Shown: positions 1 through 11,726 of the stretch, in pieces | Numbering within the stretch: the first letter of the stretch is position 1 | Layout of the letters: the number at the start of each line of letters is the position of its first letter | Origin: Cytidiella melzeri | Lineage: Eukaryota; Basidiomycota; Agaricomycetes; Polyporales; Irpicaceae | Reading direction: 5' to 3' | Length of the DNA: 64,000 nt | Assembly: GCA_022592445.1 (NCBI GenBank) | Contig: JABYQR010000033.1 | Location: 62,001 to 126,000 of the forward strand | Translations under genes and position numbers: made by a program | Notes under the pieces: generated by a model | Told to the model about the DNA's origin: nothing | Databases searched by the model: none | Seen by the model: only the letters and a program-made list of their open reading frames with translations

Positions 1-248
1 CATATACAACATCAGAACCCCGACCATAGTCTATGCCCCGATTTATTCATCTAAAATCTGTGATACCCCGGAATATATATGCTCCAGGGAGTTGCTTTCC
101 GAATGTACGCTGGCCTTGACTCTGTCCACGTATTCCTTCCTCGTTGTCCCCTCACTGTAATCACGATGCGTCTCGCATACAAGGCTGCAGCAATTGGCTG
201 CTTGGGCGCGGTGGGCTACAGAACCTAGTGAGCAGTCCATTTCAATGA
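1..248. other. 5' flank of BTA1
   Basis: No gene is recognised here. The in-frame stop TGA at 246-248 marks the upstream limit of the first recognised BTA1 exon. The true start codon is therefore either in an upstream exon in this stretch (an ATG at 166-168 opens a short frame) or downstream. Neither can be settled from sequence alone. Confidence 0.4.
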
Positions 249-3200
249 CAATACTTCAATGTTGACGCATCACACGGCCACAGCAGCTCGAATTATAGCT
301 CTAGCATACTCAGCACCATCGCCGCTGGTCTCTCCGTCGCTATAGCAGTCTCATGGAAGGGTTTGAGGCCCTATCTTATATTTGCGTGGATGTGTTTCTT
401 CAGGCCCATCGGGAAGAAGGAAGGGAACCAACAAAACCGTCTCGATAGTGTACGTACCACAGGGCTCCCTTTATGCGTGTAATGTTAGTAATGCTCCTGA
501 GAATCTCTATTGCTACATTATATGACAGTTCTATCAAGGCCAAGCAGATGGTACATTTACTATCTTCTCTCCCCGTCGCCTTTCTTGCTGATATCACGTT
601 TGATCCTTAGTGTACGACGCGACCCGACATCGACTCCTGCGCGGCAGACATACCCTCCTTCGGCTCTGCGCCGCCCACCTGCGCCAGATGAAGAAGGCGA
701 ATCCGCAGAAACCGCTTGTTTGGGTTGACATCGGTGGCGGTACTGGTACGTTCTTTTCGCATTGAATCGTCCTCGCACGTTGCTGGCACTATATGCGGTG
801 GCTCTGCGTCACTGAAACTCCGAGGAGGCAATAGTGTACAGTGGTGGCTGTTCCTATGGCGCAACCTCTCTTCTCTTTCTCTTGGGGCCGTCCGCCGGTT
901 TCAGTTTACGAACTTAACTGACTGTATGTTTTGCGCAGGTTTCAATATTGAGGAAATGGACAAGTATTTTCCCATACGCGAGTTTGATACAGTTTATATT
1001 ATCGATTTATGTGAACCGTAAGTGTCCTGTCTTGTTGCATTACTCCTTACCGGACAGTTATGGTTAATGTAGACTGCTGGATGTCGCCCGCCGCCGTTTT
1101 GCGGCTCGTGGATGGAAAAATGTCCATGTGCTATGCCAGGACGCTACCTTTTTTTCTTTGCCACAGTGGGAGCAGGGTATCTCTGCTCGAGGTGCAGTCA
1201 GGTCAGTAAAAAACAATCCTGTATTGCACCTTTATGACCGGCTGAAGCTCACTTTCATATTAACAGCTTGTTCACGCTGAGCTACTCCCTGTCGATGATC
1301 CCCTCCTACTTTGCATTGCTCGACCGGATTGATGAGCTGTACGTCCACCTTATCACTCTCCACCCTCTTATTTTAAGTTTGAAATCGGCTGCAGGTTAGA
1401 CCCGGCTGGTTTGCTCGGTGTTGCAGATTTTTATACGTCTTCGCGGGCGAGCACCCCGCTGGAGCTGGCGATCGGAAACGGATATGAACGCCGCACTGGG
1501 TTTTTCAGTCGCTGGTTCTGGCAAATATGGTACGTACAAATCTACTTTGTCATTGGTTGATCAGTAATTCACGACTGCTTCAGGTTCGATCTCGACCATG
1601 TCTCGCTGTCGTCTGCGAGAAGAGAATACCTGGAGTATCGCTTTGGAACGTAAGTCGGGAGCAACCTTGAGTCTTGATGAGTTGTCATTGATTGTTTATA
1701 GGATCAAGTAAGGAATTGTATAAGCAGCTTTTCTCATCCCGCATACTGATTCATAATCTTGCAAAGATCCTACAACGGTCGCAACCACATGGTTTCCCGA
1801 CTTATTCAGATGTCCGTGCATTCTCTTCCTTCCCTCACTCAGATTCTATATACTCACTACAATCAGTCCATACTACGTCTTCCTCGGCTGCTCCCGTTCT
1901 CGTTCAACTACAAGTGCCTTCAAAGCGTTCGAGATCGAGTCTGGAAACACCGCTGGCTCAGGCCACATCTCACCCTCCCATTCACCTTCCATCGTCGCCA
2001 ACATCTCCTCCCCCAGTCTTGTCTCGCCATGTCCCGTCGCAACAACAACAGAAATGCCAGAATTGACTCTCGGGCCTGCAGCGTTGGGGGACGTGTCTGA
2101 GGAGACGTTTCATGAGCAAGGTCAACTTGTCATCACGGACGGCGGATCCAAATCGAATCAGAAGAACGCGTTCGCGTTTCCGTTGAGCTCGTTCCATTAC
2201 CAAACGCGGTCCTGGCGGGTGCCGTTCCTCGAGAAGAAAGAGCATGGGGAGTTTCGGTCTTGGATATACGGGTTCACGTGGGAGGATCCGCAGGTGGATA
2301 TGGAGCATCTGGATGTTCGAGAGGAGGACACGTTGTTTGTAATTACGTCTGCTGGAGACAGTAAGTGCTTTGTTTTCTTGTCCCCTTGGGTGAAATAACG
2401 GAAGGGTTTTTCTGGCGAAAGATGCATTGCATTATGCGATTAGTGCGAGGCCGAGGAGGATACATTGTGTGGATATGAATCCCTGTCAGGTTAGTTGTGA
2501 TCTTGGGTCGCGGTGGGAAGGTTGTAGGGTCTAACACTGGGTGAGCAGGGTCACCTCCTCGAGTTGAAGCTCGCCGCTGCGATTGCACTAACATATGACG
2601 AGTTCTGGGGTAGGCGTTCTACAATTACAATTTTATGGAATACTGTCAGACCGGTCTCACTTTATCTGCAGCAATGTTTGGTGAAGGAAAAATTGACCGC
2701 TTTGAAGAAGTCCTAGACACCAAGCTGTCACCGTACCTTTCCTCAGTGTACGTCCTCCCTCCCATCGCCATGTACCTCTGTCTACCTTCGAAATCAACTG
2801 ACTCACCGAATTTGCAAATAGAGCTTACCAGTTTTGGCGCGCCAACACTGCAGCCTTCCGATCGTGCTTCCACATGTGCGGGTACTCGGGGCACGCGCTT
2901 CGCCTCGCAAAGTGGGCCTTTTGGCTCGGAGGCGTGAAGGAGTGGGTGCAAAAGTTTGTGAGTGCGGAGACGGTTGAGGAGCAAGGGAGGATTTGGGACG
3001 AACATCTCCGACCGGTGTTGCTCGCCCCGTGGATTGCGAGGCTGTTTTTGGCGAACCCGTGAGTGCATGAAAAATCTCTTTAAATGACTTTTGTTTCTCG
3101 GTGAGTTGCTGAATATTGGTGTATTTGTAGGGCGTTTTGCTGGAATGCGCTTGGTGTACCGGTATGTTGCCCTGTCATTCGGAAGTGGAAGTAGGAAGAG

Positions 3201-4191
3201 CTGAAACACAATGTGTTCTCCGCGTTGTAGATGAACCAGATGAAGTGTTTCTTGAACGAAGGCGTGTCTGCTCAGCAATACGCTATGGATACTCTTGACC
3301 CCATCGCCCAGTCAGTGTTTTCAAGCTTCGCAGTCGATCACTCAATAAGACTCGATCATGACTACGCAGCAAAACTCACATGCGCACCGGCGCATATCAT
3401 TATCTTCTGGTGAGTTATCTTCCATTATGACTGTGAACACATCAGAATAGTCATCAATCTCACCAATAGTGCCTATTGGGCCGCTACACCCATGAATCAT
3501 GTCCTTTGTTTCTCACTCGCGAGGGTTTCGCCAAGTTGCAAGAGAACGACGGGGCGATCTTGGACTGTTTTCGACTGCATACAGACTCCATTCTCAAGTA
3601 CGTCCTTTTTGCTCCTTTTTTTAATAGCTTTTAATTCTGACACGACGCGTTATAGTGCTCTGCAAGGTCTTGGCGATGGTGCAATCACGAAGATGGTAGT
3701 TATGGACCACATGGACTGGTTCGATCCCAAGGCTGTGTGTGACGCTTGCTCTAGCTTGTAATGTTATTTTCTCAATGTGCTGATGGCTTTGCTTTTGTTA
3801 TCGTTAGGGCTCGGATTCTATGCTCGAAGTCGAGATCGCGCAGATGCGCCGAGTGCTCGCGAAGGGAGGCGCAGTGTATTGGCGATCAGCCGCGAAGAAA
3901 CCATGGTACGCTCTCTCCTCTCGTCTCCCTCCGTCTTATACTCGCACTGATGTGTTTACTATTCGGTGGTACACACTAACCCTACCACGCGTGCACTATA
4001 GGTATATTCAAAAGTTCACGAAAAATGGATTCTACGTCGAGGCCCTCGGGATTCGAGCATCGAGCGAGGAGCCGATTGACCGAGTTAACATGGTACGTTC
4101 GTGGAAATCTCTCCGAGGGCCTTGGTCATAGACAGATTGATACAATCTTCTTTGGTAGTATGCTAGCTTTTATCGCGCTACAAAGCTCTAG
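249..4191 (+). CDS. BTA1: Betaine lipid synthase (BtaB-BtaA fusion), 23 exons
   Basis: Makes the phosphorus-free membrane lipid DGTS. One half transfers the 3-amino-3-carboxypropyl group of S-adenosylmethionine to diacylglycerol, the other N-trimethylates the head group. I resolved 23 exons (249-449, 529-550, 611-745, 939-1017, 1073-1201, 1267-1338, 1395-1529, 1584-1649, 1702-1707, 1767-1811, 1867-2360, 2422-2489, 2549-2609, 2672-2747, 2822-3058, 3131-3161, 3231-3310, 3370-3409, 3470-3597, 3656-3734, 3808-3905, 4002-4092, 4159-4191). All phases agree and give about 801 residues. Order: hydrophobic N-terminal anchor, then FYQGQAD and RLLRGRHT, then a SAM motif VWVDIGGGTG (BtaB-like methyltransferase), then a DUF3419/BtaA-like half with VITSAGDNALHYAI, VDMNPCQ, GRYTHESCPLF and MDHMDWFDP. 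The order matches eukaryotic BTA1 fusions. The N terminus is uncertain; the tail ends YASFYRATKL. Fungi often induce such enzymes under phosphate limitation (known for the family, not shown here). Confidence 0.9.
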
Positions 4192-4479
4192 AGGCGGCTT
4201 GCTGGTTGATCGGAGTTTTTTTTTGATCTTGGCTGTTGTAGATTTTGTTCGTGCTGTTTTATGATTTTGAAAAGTTACGAAGACACGAGCGAGGGGAGTT
4301 ATATGTATGACAGCAATGGAGAGTGCTCGAGACGCGTCACCGCCAGGAAGGTGTAGCGAGACCACAAATTTTTGGTTGCATAGGTCTTGCAGTAGCAGCA
4401 CAAAGTCTTGCAGCCCTGCAAGTGCATAACTCTTTGCTCACTGTTTGAGCTCAATACTGTGTATTTCAATCAATCTTTT

Positions 4480-4733
4480 TGACACAGAGACGGGGCTTGA
4501 TGTGACAAACAGGGACATGAAGTGGAAAACAACAAGGAGGTGGTGGTAGGCGTGAAGCACAACACTTTCACCAGTTATGAACCTTATGTGGATGTCTAGC
4601 CCAGTAAAGACCATGTTAGTATTGGGTACTACCAGCTATGTATTACAGGAGGGGTTTGCTTACCTAGCCTGGTAAAGACCAAGAGGTTGAGATGGGGGGC
4701 TAGGAGCGTACATGCAACATCTTATATATAACA
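4480..4733 (-). repeat. Truncated Gypsy-B-type LTR fragment
   Basis: This stretch matches the reverse complement of the R/U5 end of the Gypsy-B LTRs (compare 44312-44560 and 50594-50780). Shared blocks include the purine-rich gaggtggtgg segment, cagtaaagacca and gagatggggggctaggagc. Homology starts at about 4480 and stops abruptly at about 4733, just before the copia LTR. It is a remnant about 290 bp past the BTA1 stop codon. Confidence 0.75.
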
Positions 4734-4756
4734 ACGGATACGTCGAAAGGCAGGGT

Positions 4757-5170
4757 TGTGTGCGCTGCTAAGACCTAACAGCACTGGCAGACCTCTGAGT
4801 ACCTAAGTCACGAGCATCGAGCGAGTGAGCCCAAGGTGCGAAGGAAGAGAGCACAATGGTAATATAACTGTACCTAAGACACGAGCGTTGAGCGAGTGAG
4901 CTAAGTACAGGATCAGCATATGTACATACTGCAAGTGCAAGAGAGACACGCTTACCCCAAGGTGCAAAGGAAGAGAGCACAATGGGGGGAAAAGAGAGGA
5001 ATGAGTGAACTCTTATAGTACAATGAGAGATGGCTCGATAAGGAAATGATAATCAACAAAGCTGTGTCTGCGGGAATGAAGCTACGCTACCATGTGATTC
5101 ATATAGAAAAAGAACAATGAAAAGAACAAGGTAACCTTGTCCATGAGCGAGAGCTGGAAATATCAATACT
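4757..5170 (-). repeat. Probable 3' LTR of a Ty1/copia element
   Basis: If Gypsy-A (5176-16049) is removed, this block joins directly to copia pol remnants at 16055. Read on the minus strand, the join is a purine run GAGGGGGAG followed by TATTGATATTTCC, the layout of a copia polypurine tract and LTR start. The block holds a duplicated segment (around 4797-4855 and 4870-4985) with cacgagc.t.gagcgagtgagc and gaaggaagagagcacaatg. The outer end near 4757 is an estimate. Confidence 0.5.
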
Positions 5171-5175
5171 CCCCC

Positions 5176-5458
5176 TGTAAGGGTGTCTTCTTGGATGCAC
5201 ACAAGGTAAGTATGACCGATATGTATTTGGAACCTACGTGTGTACAAGATAAAAAGATGCCTTCTAAATCTACCAAATCTCAGTCCTAAATACTGAGATC
5301 TGCTACTGCGTAGTACTACCATATTTGGTATGCTATTTTCTCACGATGGGCACTGGCCCGCTATCTAATCAGTACAAGTAAAAGGCCAGATCTACTGATC
5401 TGGCCACAGGATGCTTGCACATCAGGTAGTGCTTGCGCACATGTATCAAGCCCTAACA
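5176..5458 (-). repeat. 3' LTR of Gypsy-A
   Basis: Direct repeat of 15767-16049. Contains a perfect 9-bp stem with a 4-nt loop (5384-5405: ggccagatc, tact, gatctggcc) and a second small hairpin, tctcag..ctgaga, near 5279-5300. The right LTR has both as well. Confidence 0.92.
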
Positions 5459-5468
5459 CCCTCCCCCT
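5459..5468 (-). other. Polypurine tract of Gypsy-A
   Basis: On the minus strand the sequence TAGGGGGAGG abuts the 3' LTR start TGTTAGGG, as expected for the plus-strand primer of an LTR retrotransposon. Confidence 0.7.
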
Positions 5469-5564
5469 AGACGAGACATCGGGTATGCGATGGAAGTCGA
5501 AGAACCAGCAGTCAATGATGTATGTAGTGTGGCCTTGCGGCCGAGTGTATGCGATGATGGGTCC

Positions 5565-8171
5565 CTACATGGTAGGGCCCAATGGTTCTGACTTCTCTGA
5601 GCCGTGGTTGGAGGGTGACGGTGACCTCGAAGGTGGCAGGGGGGACAAGGGTGAGTCCCGCGGGAACACGGCCAACAGCCACTGGTTGATCTCAGCGACC
5701 TGTGGCGAGGTGATGATTTTGATGTAGAGGGACAGTAGTTCACCTGTCACCCCACACAGCCATCGACGGACATTGTCCTCCGTGGGTTCTTCGGTCATGG
5801 CAGTTGTCTCGAACAACTGCAATGCCGTGGGCTCAATCTCCTCCTTGCCAACTGCGACGAGAGCTTGAATGAACTCGATGGACGTCGTGGTTGACGAGGA
5901 CGGTGGTCCCAGGCGGGTGACTCTGATCATCCCCCTGAGACGGTCCAAGTTTCCTACTCGGCGAGTGACTGGGTCCCTTTCAATTCCAGGGATCTCGACA
6001 TTTGGATTCGCGTTGAGGTAACAAATCCAAGTCTCAATGACCTGGGGTGCTAGACTTGCGCCCTGGTCACTCGTGGGCACCATTGGGCGTGCGGGCCTTG
6101 TGTTTGCCTGCCGGCGAGGGGGACGGTTTGCAGGTTGCCCTGCGCGAGTAGTGTGTTGTGCAGGTTGCCCCGCGCGTGGTGGTAGGCACATCATGTTGGA
6201 TGGCCCGAAGGGAGGTGGTCGGCCCTTGATGCTGGCAAGCCATTCCTTGTGCGTGCGCGTGGACGGTCCCGGCGCGAAGGGGTTGTGTCGAGGGGGTGAG
6301 GACGTGGACGAGGCAGCGGGTTGACCTGCATGCAACGTCTTTGCCTTCTTCTTCTTCTTCCCATTCTCAGCCTGCTGCTGAGTCCTGTCTGGCAGTGGGT
6401 ACCAGGTAGGCCTCGGTGGGGACTTCCTCACGGCTTCCTGTTCGGCAGCCGTTTGTTGATCGCGGGGGACCTGGTTGCAGTGATGGACATAGAGTTTCCA
6501 GAACTCGTACGCCTCAGAGTTGCACTGATCGTGCGCAACATCGCGGAGGTGCCTAACCTCGCCGACGGTCCTGGGGAACAGCCAGTGCCCAGGGTTCTGC
6601 CCATTGGACGCGTACAGCTGCAGGGCTCTGCGGCTGTTGTCGAGCTGCCTCAGCAGACTGGGCCTCACGCGTGTGAGGCGCGTGCGGTCAGGTCCCACAG
6701 CACCCCGACGTACGGTCCCTAGACCAGTGGTGAAGCCGTGCCGCTCAGACTCGGTCTGGCGGCCTAGTGGCCAGTGGGATGGGTAGCCCAGGAACCCGTA
6801 AGGGTAGAGCTTCAGCTCGTGCTTCGTCCAGTTCACCCCCGTGATCAGATTGATCATGTTTTTGTTTGAGGTCACGTCTGGCAGGCGGTCCTCACAATCC
6901 ACTGGGATACCGTATATAATGCGATATCCTTGGTTCACCACGTCGGGGCCAATGATTATTGGTACTCCCTGTGGGTCCCACAGTGGGATGAGCCTGTCGT
7001 ACACGCTTGTGTTGCTGAGGTGGATGTGGGCATTGGGGTCCCTGGCTCCCGGGGCGCGGTACCAATCGATAGTTGGGGGCCGTTGCTGTGAGGCTGGCTC
7101 CAGTCATTGTGCGAGTGCAGCCCCTTGCGGGGCGGGTGTGATACGCTCTGCAAGCGATACTGGTGGAGGCGTTGCCTCGCGAGGTTTAGTCTCGTCAACT
7201 GTCATGCGCTCCTCTAAGGGTGCACACGGGGGAGTTGCCTTTGGTTGTAAAGTCCTGGACGGACCTGCATGTCTCTCCTCCTCATCAATCTGGCGGTCGT
7301 ACTCCTCTGCCTCCTTCCTCGCCTTCGCACGAGCCCTTTTTGCCCCACGCTCTGTGGTTGGCTCATCGTTGTATTCGCTCCAATCCTCCTCCCACTCGTC
7401 CCACCCTTCTCCGTAGTGGTCGCAAGCAATCTCGAAGTGGTGGATCTGCTTCTTGAGATCCTCCGTCGGGACCGTTGCAAAACGGTTTGACGCCGCTTCC
7501 CTATATTGTGCGCGTCCACGCTGTGCAAGCTCCCTCCAAAGATCCTCACTCTTGAACTCCTGGTACTTGAGTTTGGATTCCAAACGGCCCAGGGCATCCT
7601 CGGTCCCGCTGAGGCGTTCCTCGCAACGTCGCAGCTCCTCTAGATAGTAGTCGCGGTCGTGCCGCAAGTGGTCTACGTCGTCACGTAGCCAATCGTTCTC
7701 CTGACGGAGGCAATCGAGCTCGCGCGAGTCAGCTCGTGGTGCTGTGACGGTGTCCCGTCGATTTTGCCGTGTAGGCAGAGATTGTAATTGCTGTTCCGCC
7801 ACAAGGGCGTTGTTGAATGAGGCGGACTGGGTGTGGCTGGCCCTGTGCGTCATCCAGTCAGAGCAAATGGGGCAGCCGATAGGGTGTACAACTCCTACAC
7901 CTGGGATGTGGGCTCAAGGTGTGTCGTTGTCGCCAGACGGCGGTGAGGAGCTCCTCCTACGCTTCCGTGAGGAGCAGGAGGACTCTCCTCTGGACTGCTG
8001 TGAGTCCCGTGAGCCGCTTGCATGGCAATCCTCGTGTGAACAAGTAGAGTCGCGTGAGCGACAAGGGGGTGTTGCACGGTCTGTGCGATTTTGAGGGCGG
8101 CGAGGCGAGCGGTCTTGCAACCGCCCTCGTCCTTGCCCGTCCCGAGAGCCTTGGCTTCTGCTTGTTGACAC
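5565..8171 (-). pseudogene. Gypsy-A ORF3, accessory protein with two in-frame TGA stops
   Basis: One reading frame of 868 sense or stop codons lies between pol and the 3' LTR, on the same strand as gag-pol. It is broken only by TGA at 7914-7916 and 7104-7106. The N terminus (from ATG 8171) is Arg/Ser-rich with a basic RKRRR patch. After the first stop comes CPICSDWMTHRASH, a possible CX2CX5HX3H zinc site, then a long predicted coiled coil (LDCLRQENDWLRDDVDHLR and following, about 7500-7700). After the second stop there is a well ordered region (YDRLIPLWDPQGVP, GYPSHWPLGRQTESERHG), a lysine run GKKKKKAK and Pro-rich RAGQPA repeats. I recognise no enzyme family and no envelope features (no signal peptide or membrane segment). 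A structural or nucleic-acid-binding role is only a guess. Confidence 0.7.
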
Positions 8172-8434
8172 TTTGTTTGTGGTGACTTTTATAGAGCTCG
8201 TTGTTTAGGGAAAGTGTGAAGTGGTGAAAAGGCGTGAGCCTGAGTGAGTTGGTTGGGAGGTGGTGGTTGTTGGAAAGGGAGGCTGCCGCTTGCGGCGTGC
8301 AGTAAACGGCAATCAGGGGCGCCTGCGCGCATCCCAATGTGGGATTTGCGCCCTGAGCGCCCAAATTTTTGCCAAGTGAATGAAGTTGACGGAACCTTGG
8401 AGATCCGAGATGTTTTGATGGTGTCCCGTTGATC

Positions 8435-11400
8435 TTATCTTATCCGGGATAATTCTTGCACCGAATTCACCCCTTGGGTGTCGAGGTAATTGTCGAGTGC
8501 TGACCACTCGTCTACGTTGGCGAGTGGCTCCCAAGTCTCATCTCCTAGGTTCCATTTGATGTGGAACTTCAAGGACCTGCCGGTCCATTTGTGGTTGTTG
8601 ATCTCTTCAACCAGCCACTCCCCTTCTTCGGGGTTCCCATGTTGTAGAACACCTGCATTTCCCGGTGAGGGAATAATACATTGTTGTTCCTCTCGTGGCG
8701 TCTGAGTCAACTGATGTGAAACGTGGGATGGATCCGTTGCCGGACTAGGTCCTCTGGCAGTTTCAGAGTGTAGTTAGAGGTGGCTGGGTGGGCCACTTCG
8801 ATCTTGTAAGGGCCAATAAATTTTGGTAACAACTTTTTAGCCCGGTTTTTCGGCAGGTTTAGATTCTTGGTGGAGAGACAAACGTATTCCCCTTCTTTCA
8901 GGAGTTTGGGTTTCCCCTCGGAGAGACTTTTGTCTCGACGCCTGTTATTGGCATGATAGGTCTGGTGGACCCAACTATTGATTATCGCGTCGTGCGCAAG
9001 CATGAGGTTATTGAGTGCCTTTTGGGCAAACGACTGAACACTGGGCAGCTTACTGTCCGGTATAGCCCTGCTCATGCGGGGTATATGTCCCCCAGTAGGT
9101 TTGAACGGTGCGAACCCGGTCGAACTACTGGCGGCTGCATTCAGGGCGAACTTAGTCATGGGAAGCTGGTCTACCCAGTCGCTCTGGTCAGGTTTAATCA
9201 GGGCGCGAAGCACCTGGGTAATGGAGCAGTTAGCCTGCTCAGTAGCCCCATCCGTCTGAGGATGAAAGGCTGTCAACATTAATAGTCAAGTCCCTAACAG
9301 CCTCTGTACCTCCTTCCAGAAGGCTGAGGTAAACTTCGAATCTCTGTCACTAACGATGGACTCGGCAACACCATGTAGTCGGACTATGTTCTTCACATAG
9401 AGCCATGCAAGTTTGCTAGCCTTAATCTTCGTAGTGACTGGAATCAAGTGTACATTAGACGTGAGTCTGCAAAGTACTACCCAAAGGTAATCTAGCCCTT
9501 GACACTTAGGGAACGGCCCCAAGAAGTCCATCACTATGGACTGCCAAGGGTACACCGGTATGGGCAACGAGTGAAGTAGCCCTGCCGGTAGCGTGTTACT
9601 GGTCTTCGTTGTTTGGCAGAGTCCGCAGCTGAGGCAGAACTTAATCACGTCCTTCCCCAGCATAGGCCACCAGTACAGTTTCCTGATGTACTCTGCTGTC
9701 TTTCGATGGCCATAGTGCCCCAGTGTAAGGTGGGCATTGTCGATGATGATGTCGACGAGCGTTCTCCGCTCAACTTTGATCCTGGGGATACAAAGTACTT
9801 TGTTGCCAAAGCGGTTGTTGGTAAAGAGGAATCCATTGTGCTCCGTGAACGCACGGTATTCCGTTGGTGCCTTTTCGACCTTAGAGAGTGTTGGGTCGGA
9901 CTTGTATCCTGAACGGATAATGTCCTTGAAATTATCGAGTAATTTCATCCTTTCGGATAGTGGTGCGATGTCCTCGCTGGGCTCTATGGCAGCTGGGTCT
10001 TCGCGATGCTCTGCAAGTTTGTCGGCTTCTGCGTTGCGTTCTTCGAGTTCCTCGCGAGAACAATACTTAGTCGAGGGTTTCCCCACTCGTGCAGATCGGA
10101 GTTCTGCCTTCCTTTCCTTGGGTAGTTCATGACCCTCTGGGTCAAAGCGGATGTCGGCGTTGACATAGTCGTCGAACGGGTGGGTTTCCCCAGGGTTGTC
10201 ATTCGCGTAATAGCGAGATAGGCAGTCGGCCACCTCATTTAGTTCACCTTTCACGTAGATTATTTTGTAATCGAAACGTTCGAGGTACTCCATCCAGCGA
10301 GTCTGCCGTGGAGAAAAGTTAGGCTGTGTCTTGAAGAATTCAAACGCTTTGTGGTCTGTGACTATGCTGATGGGGTGACCCATGAGTTTGTCCTCCCATT
10401 TCAGTAGGGCTTTCAGTATGGCTATGGTTTCCATCTCAAATACACGGTAAGTGTGTTGTGCCATGGTGAATTTCTTTGACATAGATCTGGCTGGCCTGCA
10501 CAAATGCCATTCGGGACCTTGCCCGTATACAGCTCCAACGCCATGGATGGATGCGTCGCATATGACCCATATGGGCTCCTTGAGCCTGGGGTCTATCAGC
10601 CTGAGTATAGGCACCCTGCACGCGAGCTCCTTGATGGACTGAAAGCACTTCTCGTGCAGGGCCTTCCAATGGAAGATGTGGCCGTTCCGCAAAATTTTGG
10701 CGAGGGGTCCAGTATATGAAGATACATCAGGCATAAACTGTGCTAGGTATTGCACCAGTCCGAGGAACCTCTGGATGTCACCGTAGTCCCTGGGTGTGCG
10801 CCACTCGCACACCTTGGCCATTTTATTAGCACTTGCGTGCAGGCCTCAATTGTCTACGATATGACCCAGACAGTCCATCCTTTCGGAGTAAAGGTCGCAT
10901 TTGGACGCCTTGAGATATAATTCGGCGGACCTGAGGCGTTCAAATATAAGTTTGAGGTGTCCCTCGTGCTCGACAATACTGTCTGAGAAGACAAATATGT
11001 TGTTGAGATATACATGGACGAAGTGTCCTATGTAGTCTCAGAAGATGTGCGTCATGAGACACTGGAAGGTGGATGGTGCGTTGCAATCTCCTTGTTGCAT
11101 AACAAGGCTGAGCATTGTGCCATACACTGTAGCAAATGTGGTCTTGTGGACGTCCTCTGGGACTATACACACTTGTTCGTACGCGTCGGAGAGGTCGATC
11201 TTTGACCTGTACTTAGCCCTTGCTATGTCCATGCGGATTTGTTCCTGGTCAGGGAACGGGGACACATTGTGTACGGTATTGTCGTTTTGTTGACGGCAAT
11301 CAAATACGGTTCTTAACGAGCCATCCTTCTTGGGAAAGCAGAGCATTGGCGCGGCTTGGGGGACGTTTTGGAATGTCCACCATCCTGCTTGTTTGTATCT

Positions 11401-11723
11401 TTCAATTTCTCTAGCAGCTTGAGCTTGAGTGCATCTGGGCACCTCGGGTGGTGGTACCGGTATTTATGACTTTTGTCAATGATGGGAATTGTGTGGTTTA
11501 TTTCACGTATGGGAGGTAGTTTCTCTGGTACCCCGGACATGATGTCCGCGTAGTCTGAAGCCCAGTGGGCTCTCAAGTGGGGTGGGTCCTTTTTGGACAA
11601 TTCAGGAGGGCCTTTTGGCCTGTGTAGGGTGATATTATGGAAACGTTCACGAGTTGAGCTCGCTGCTTGCACCGCTATAGAGTCCAGCTCTGATGCAGTT
11701 GGTGGGGGGCTTGCGCCCTTCAA
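8435..11723 (-). pseudogene. Gypsy-A pol: reverse transcriptase, RNase H, integrase, chromodomain
   Basis: Minus-strand gypsy polymerase region. The RT segment starts around 11442 (FPKKDGSLRTVFDCRQQND), and the catalytic YxDD box reads YLNN near 10990-11005. RNase H follows (VICDASIHGVGAV, VTDHKAF), then the integrase zinc region (H..H..CLSCGLCQTTK) and core (IVMDFLGPF, VSDRDSKFTSA, TAFHPQTDGATEQAN). The C-terminal chromodomain (EWLVEEINNHKW..FHIKWNLGDETWEPL) lies in 8435-8710. Stops at 11038, about 10857 and 9286 are all TGA; one frame change falls near 11320-11440 and another near 8710. The chromodomain places it in the chromoviruses. Not functional as it stands. Confidence 0.88.
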
Positions 11724-11726
11724 TAG

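Noticed and set aside
6841..7416. Plus-strand frame of 191 codons
   Set aside because: Antisense shadow of the GC-rich Gypsy-A ORF3, which has coherent domains on the minus strand.
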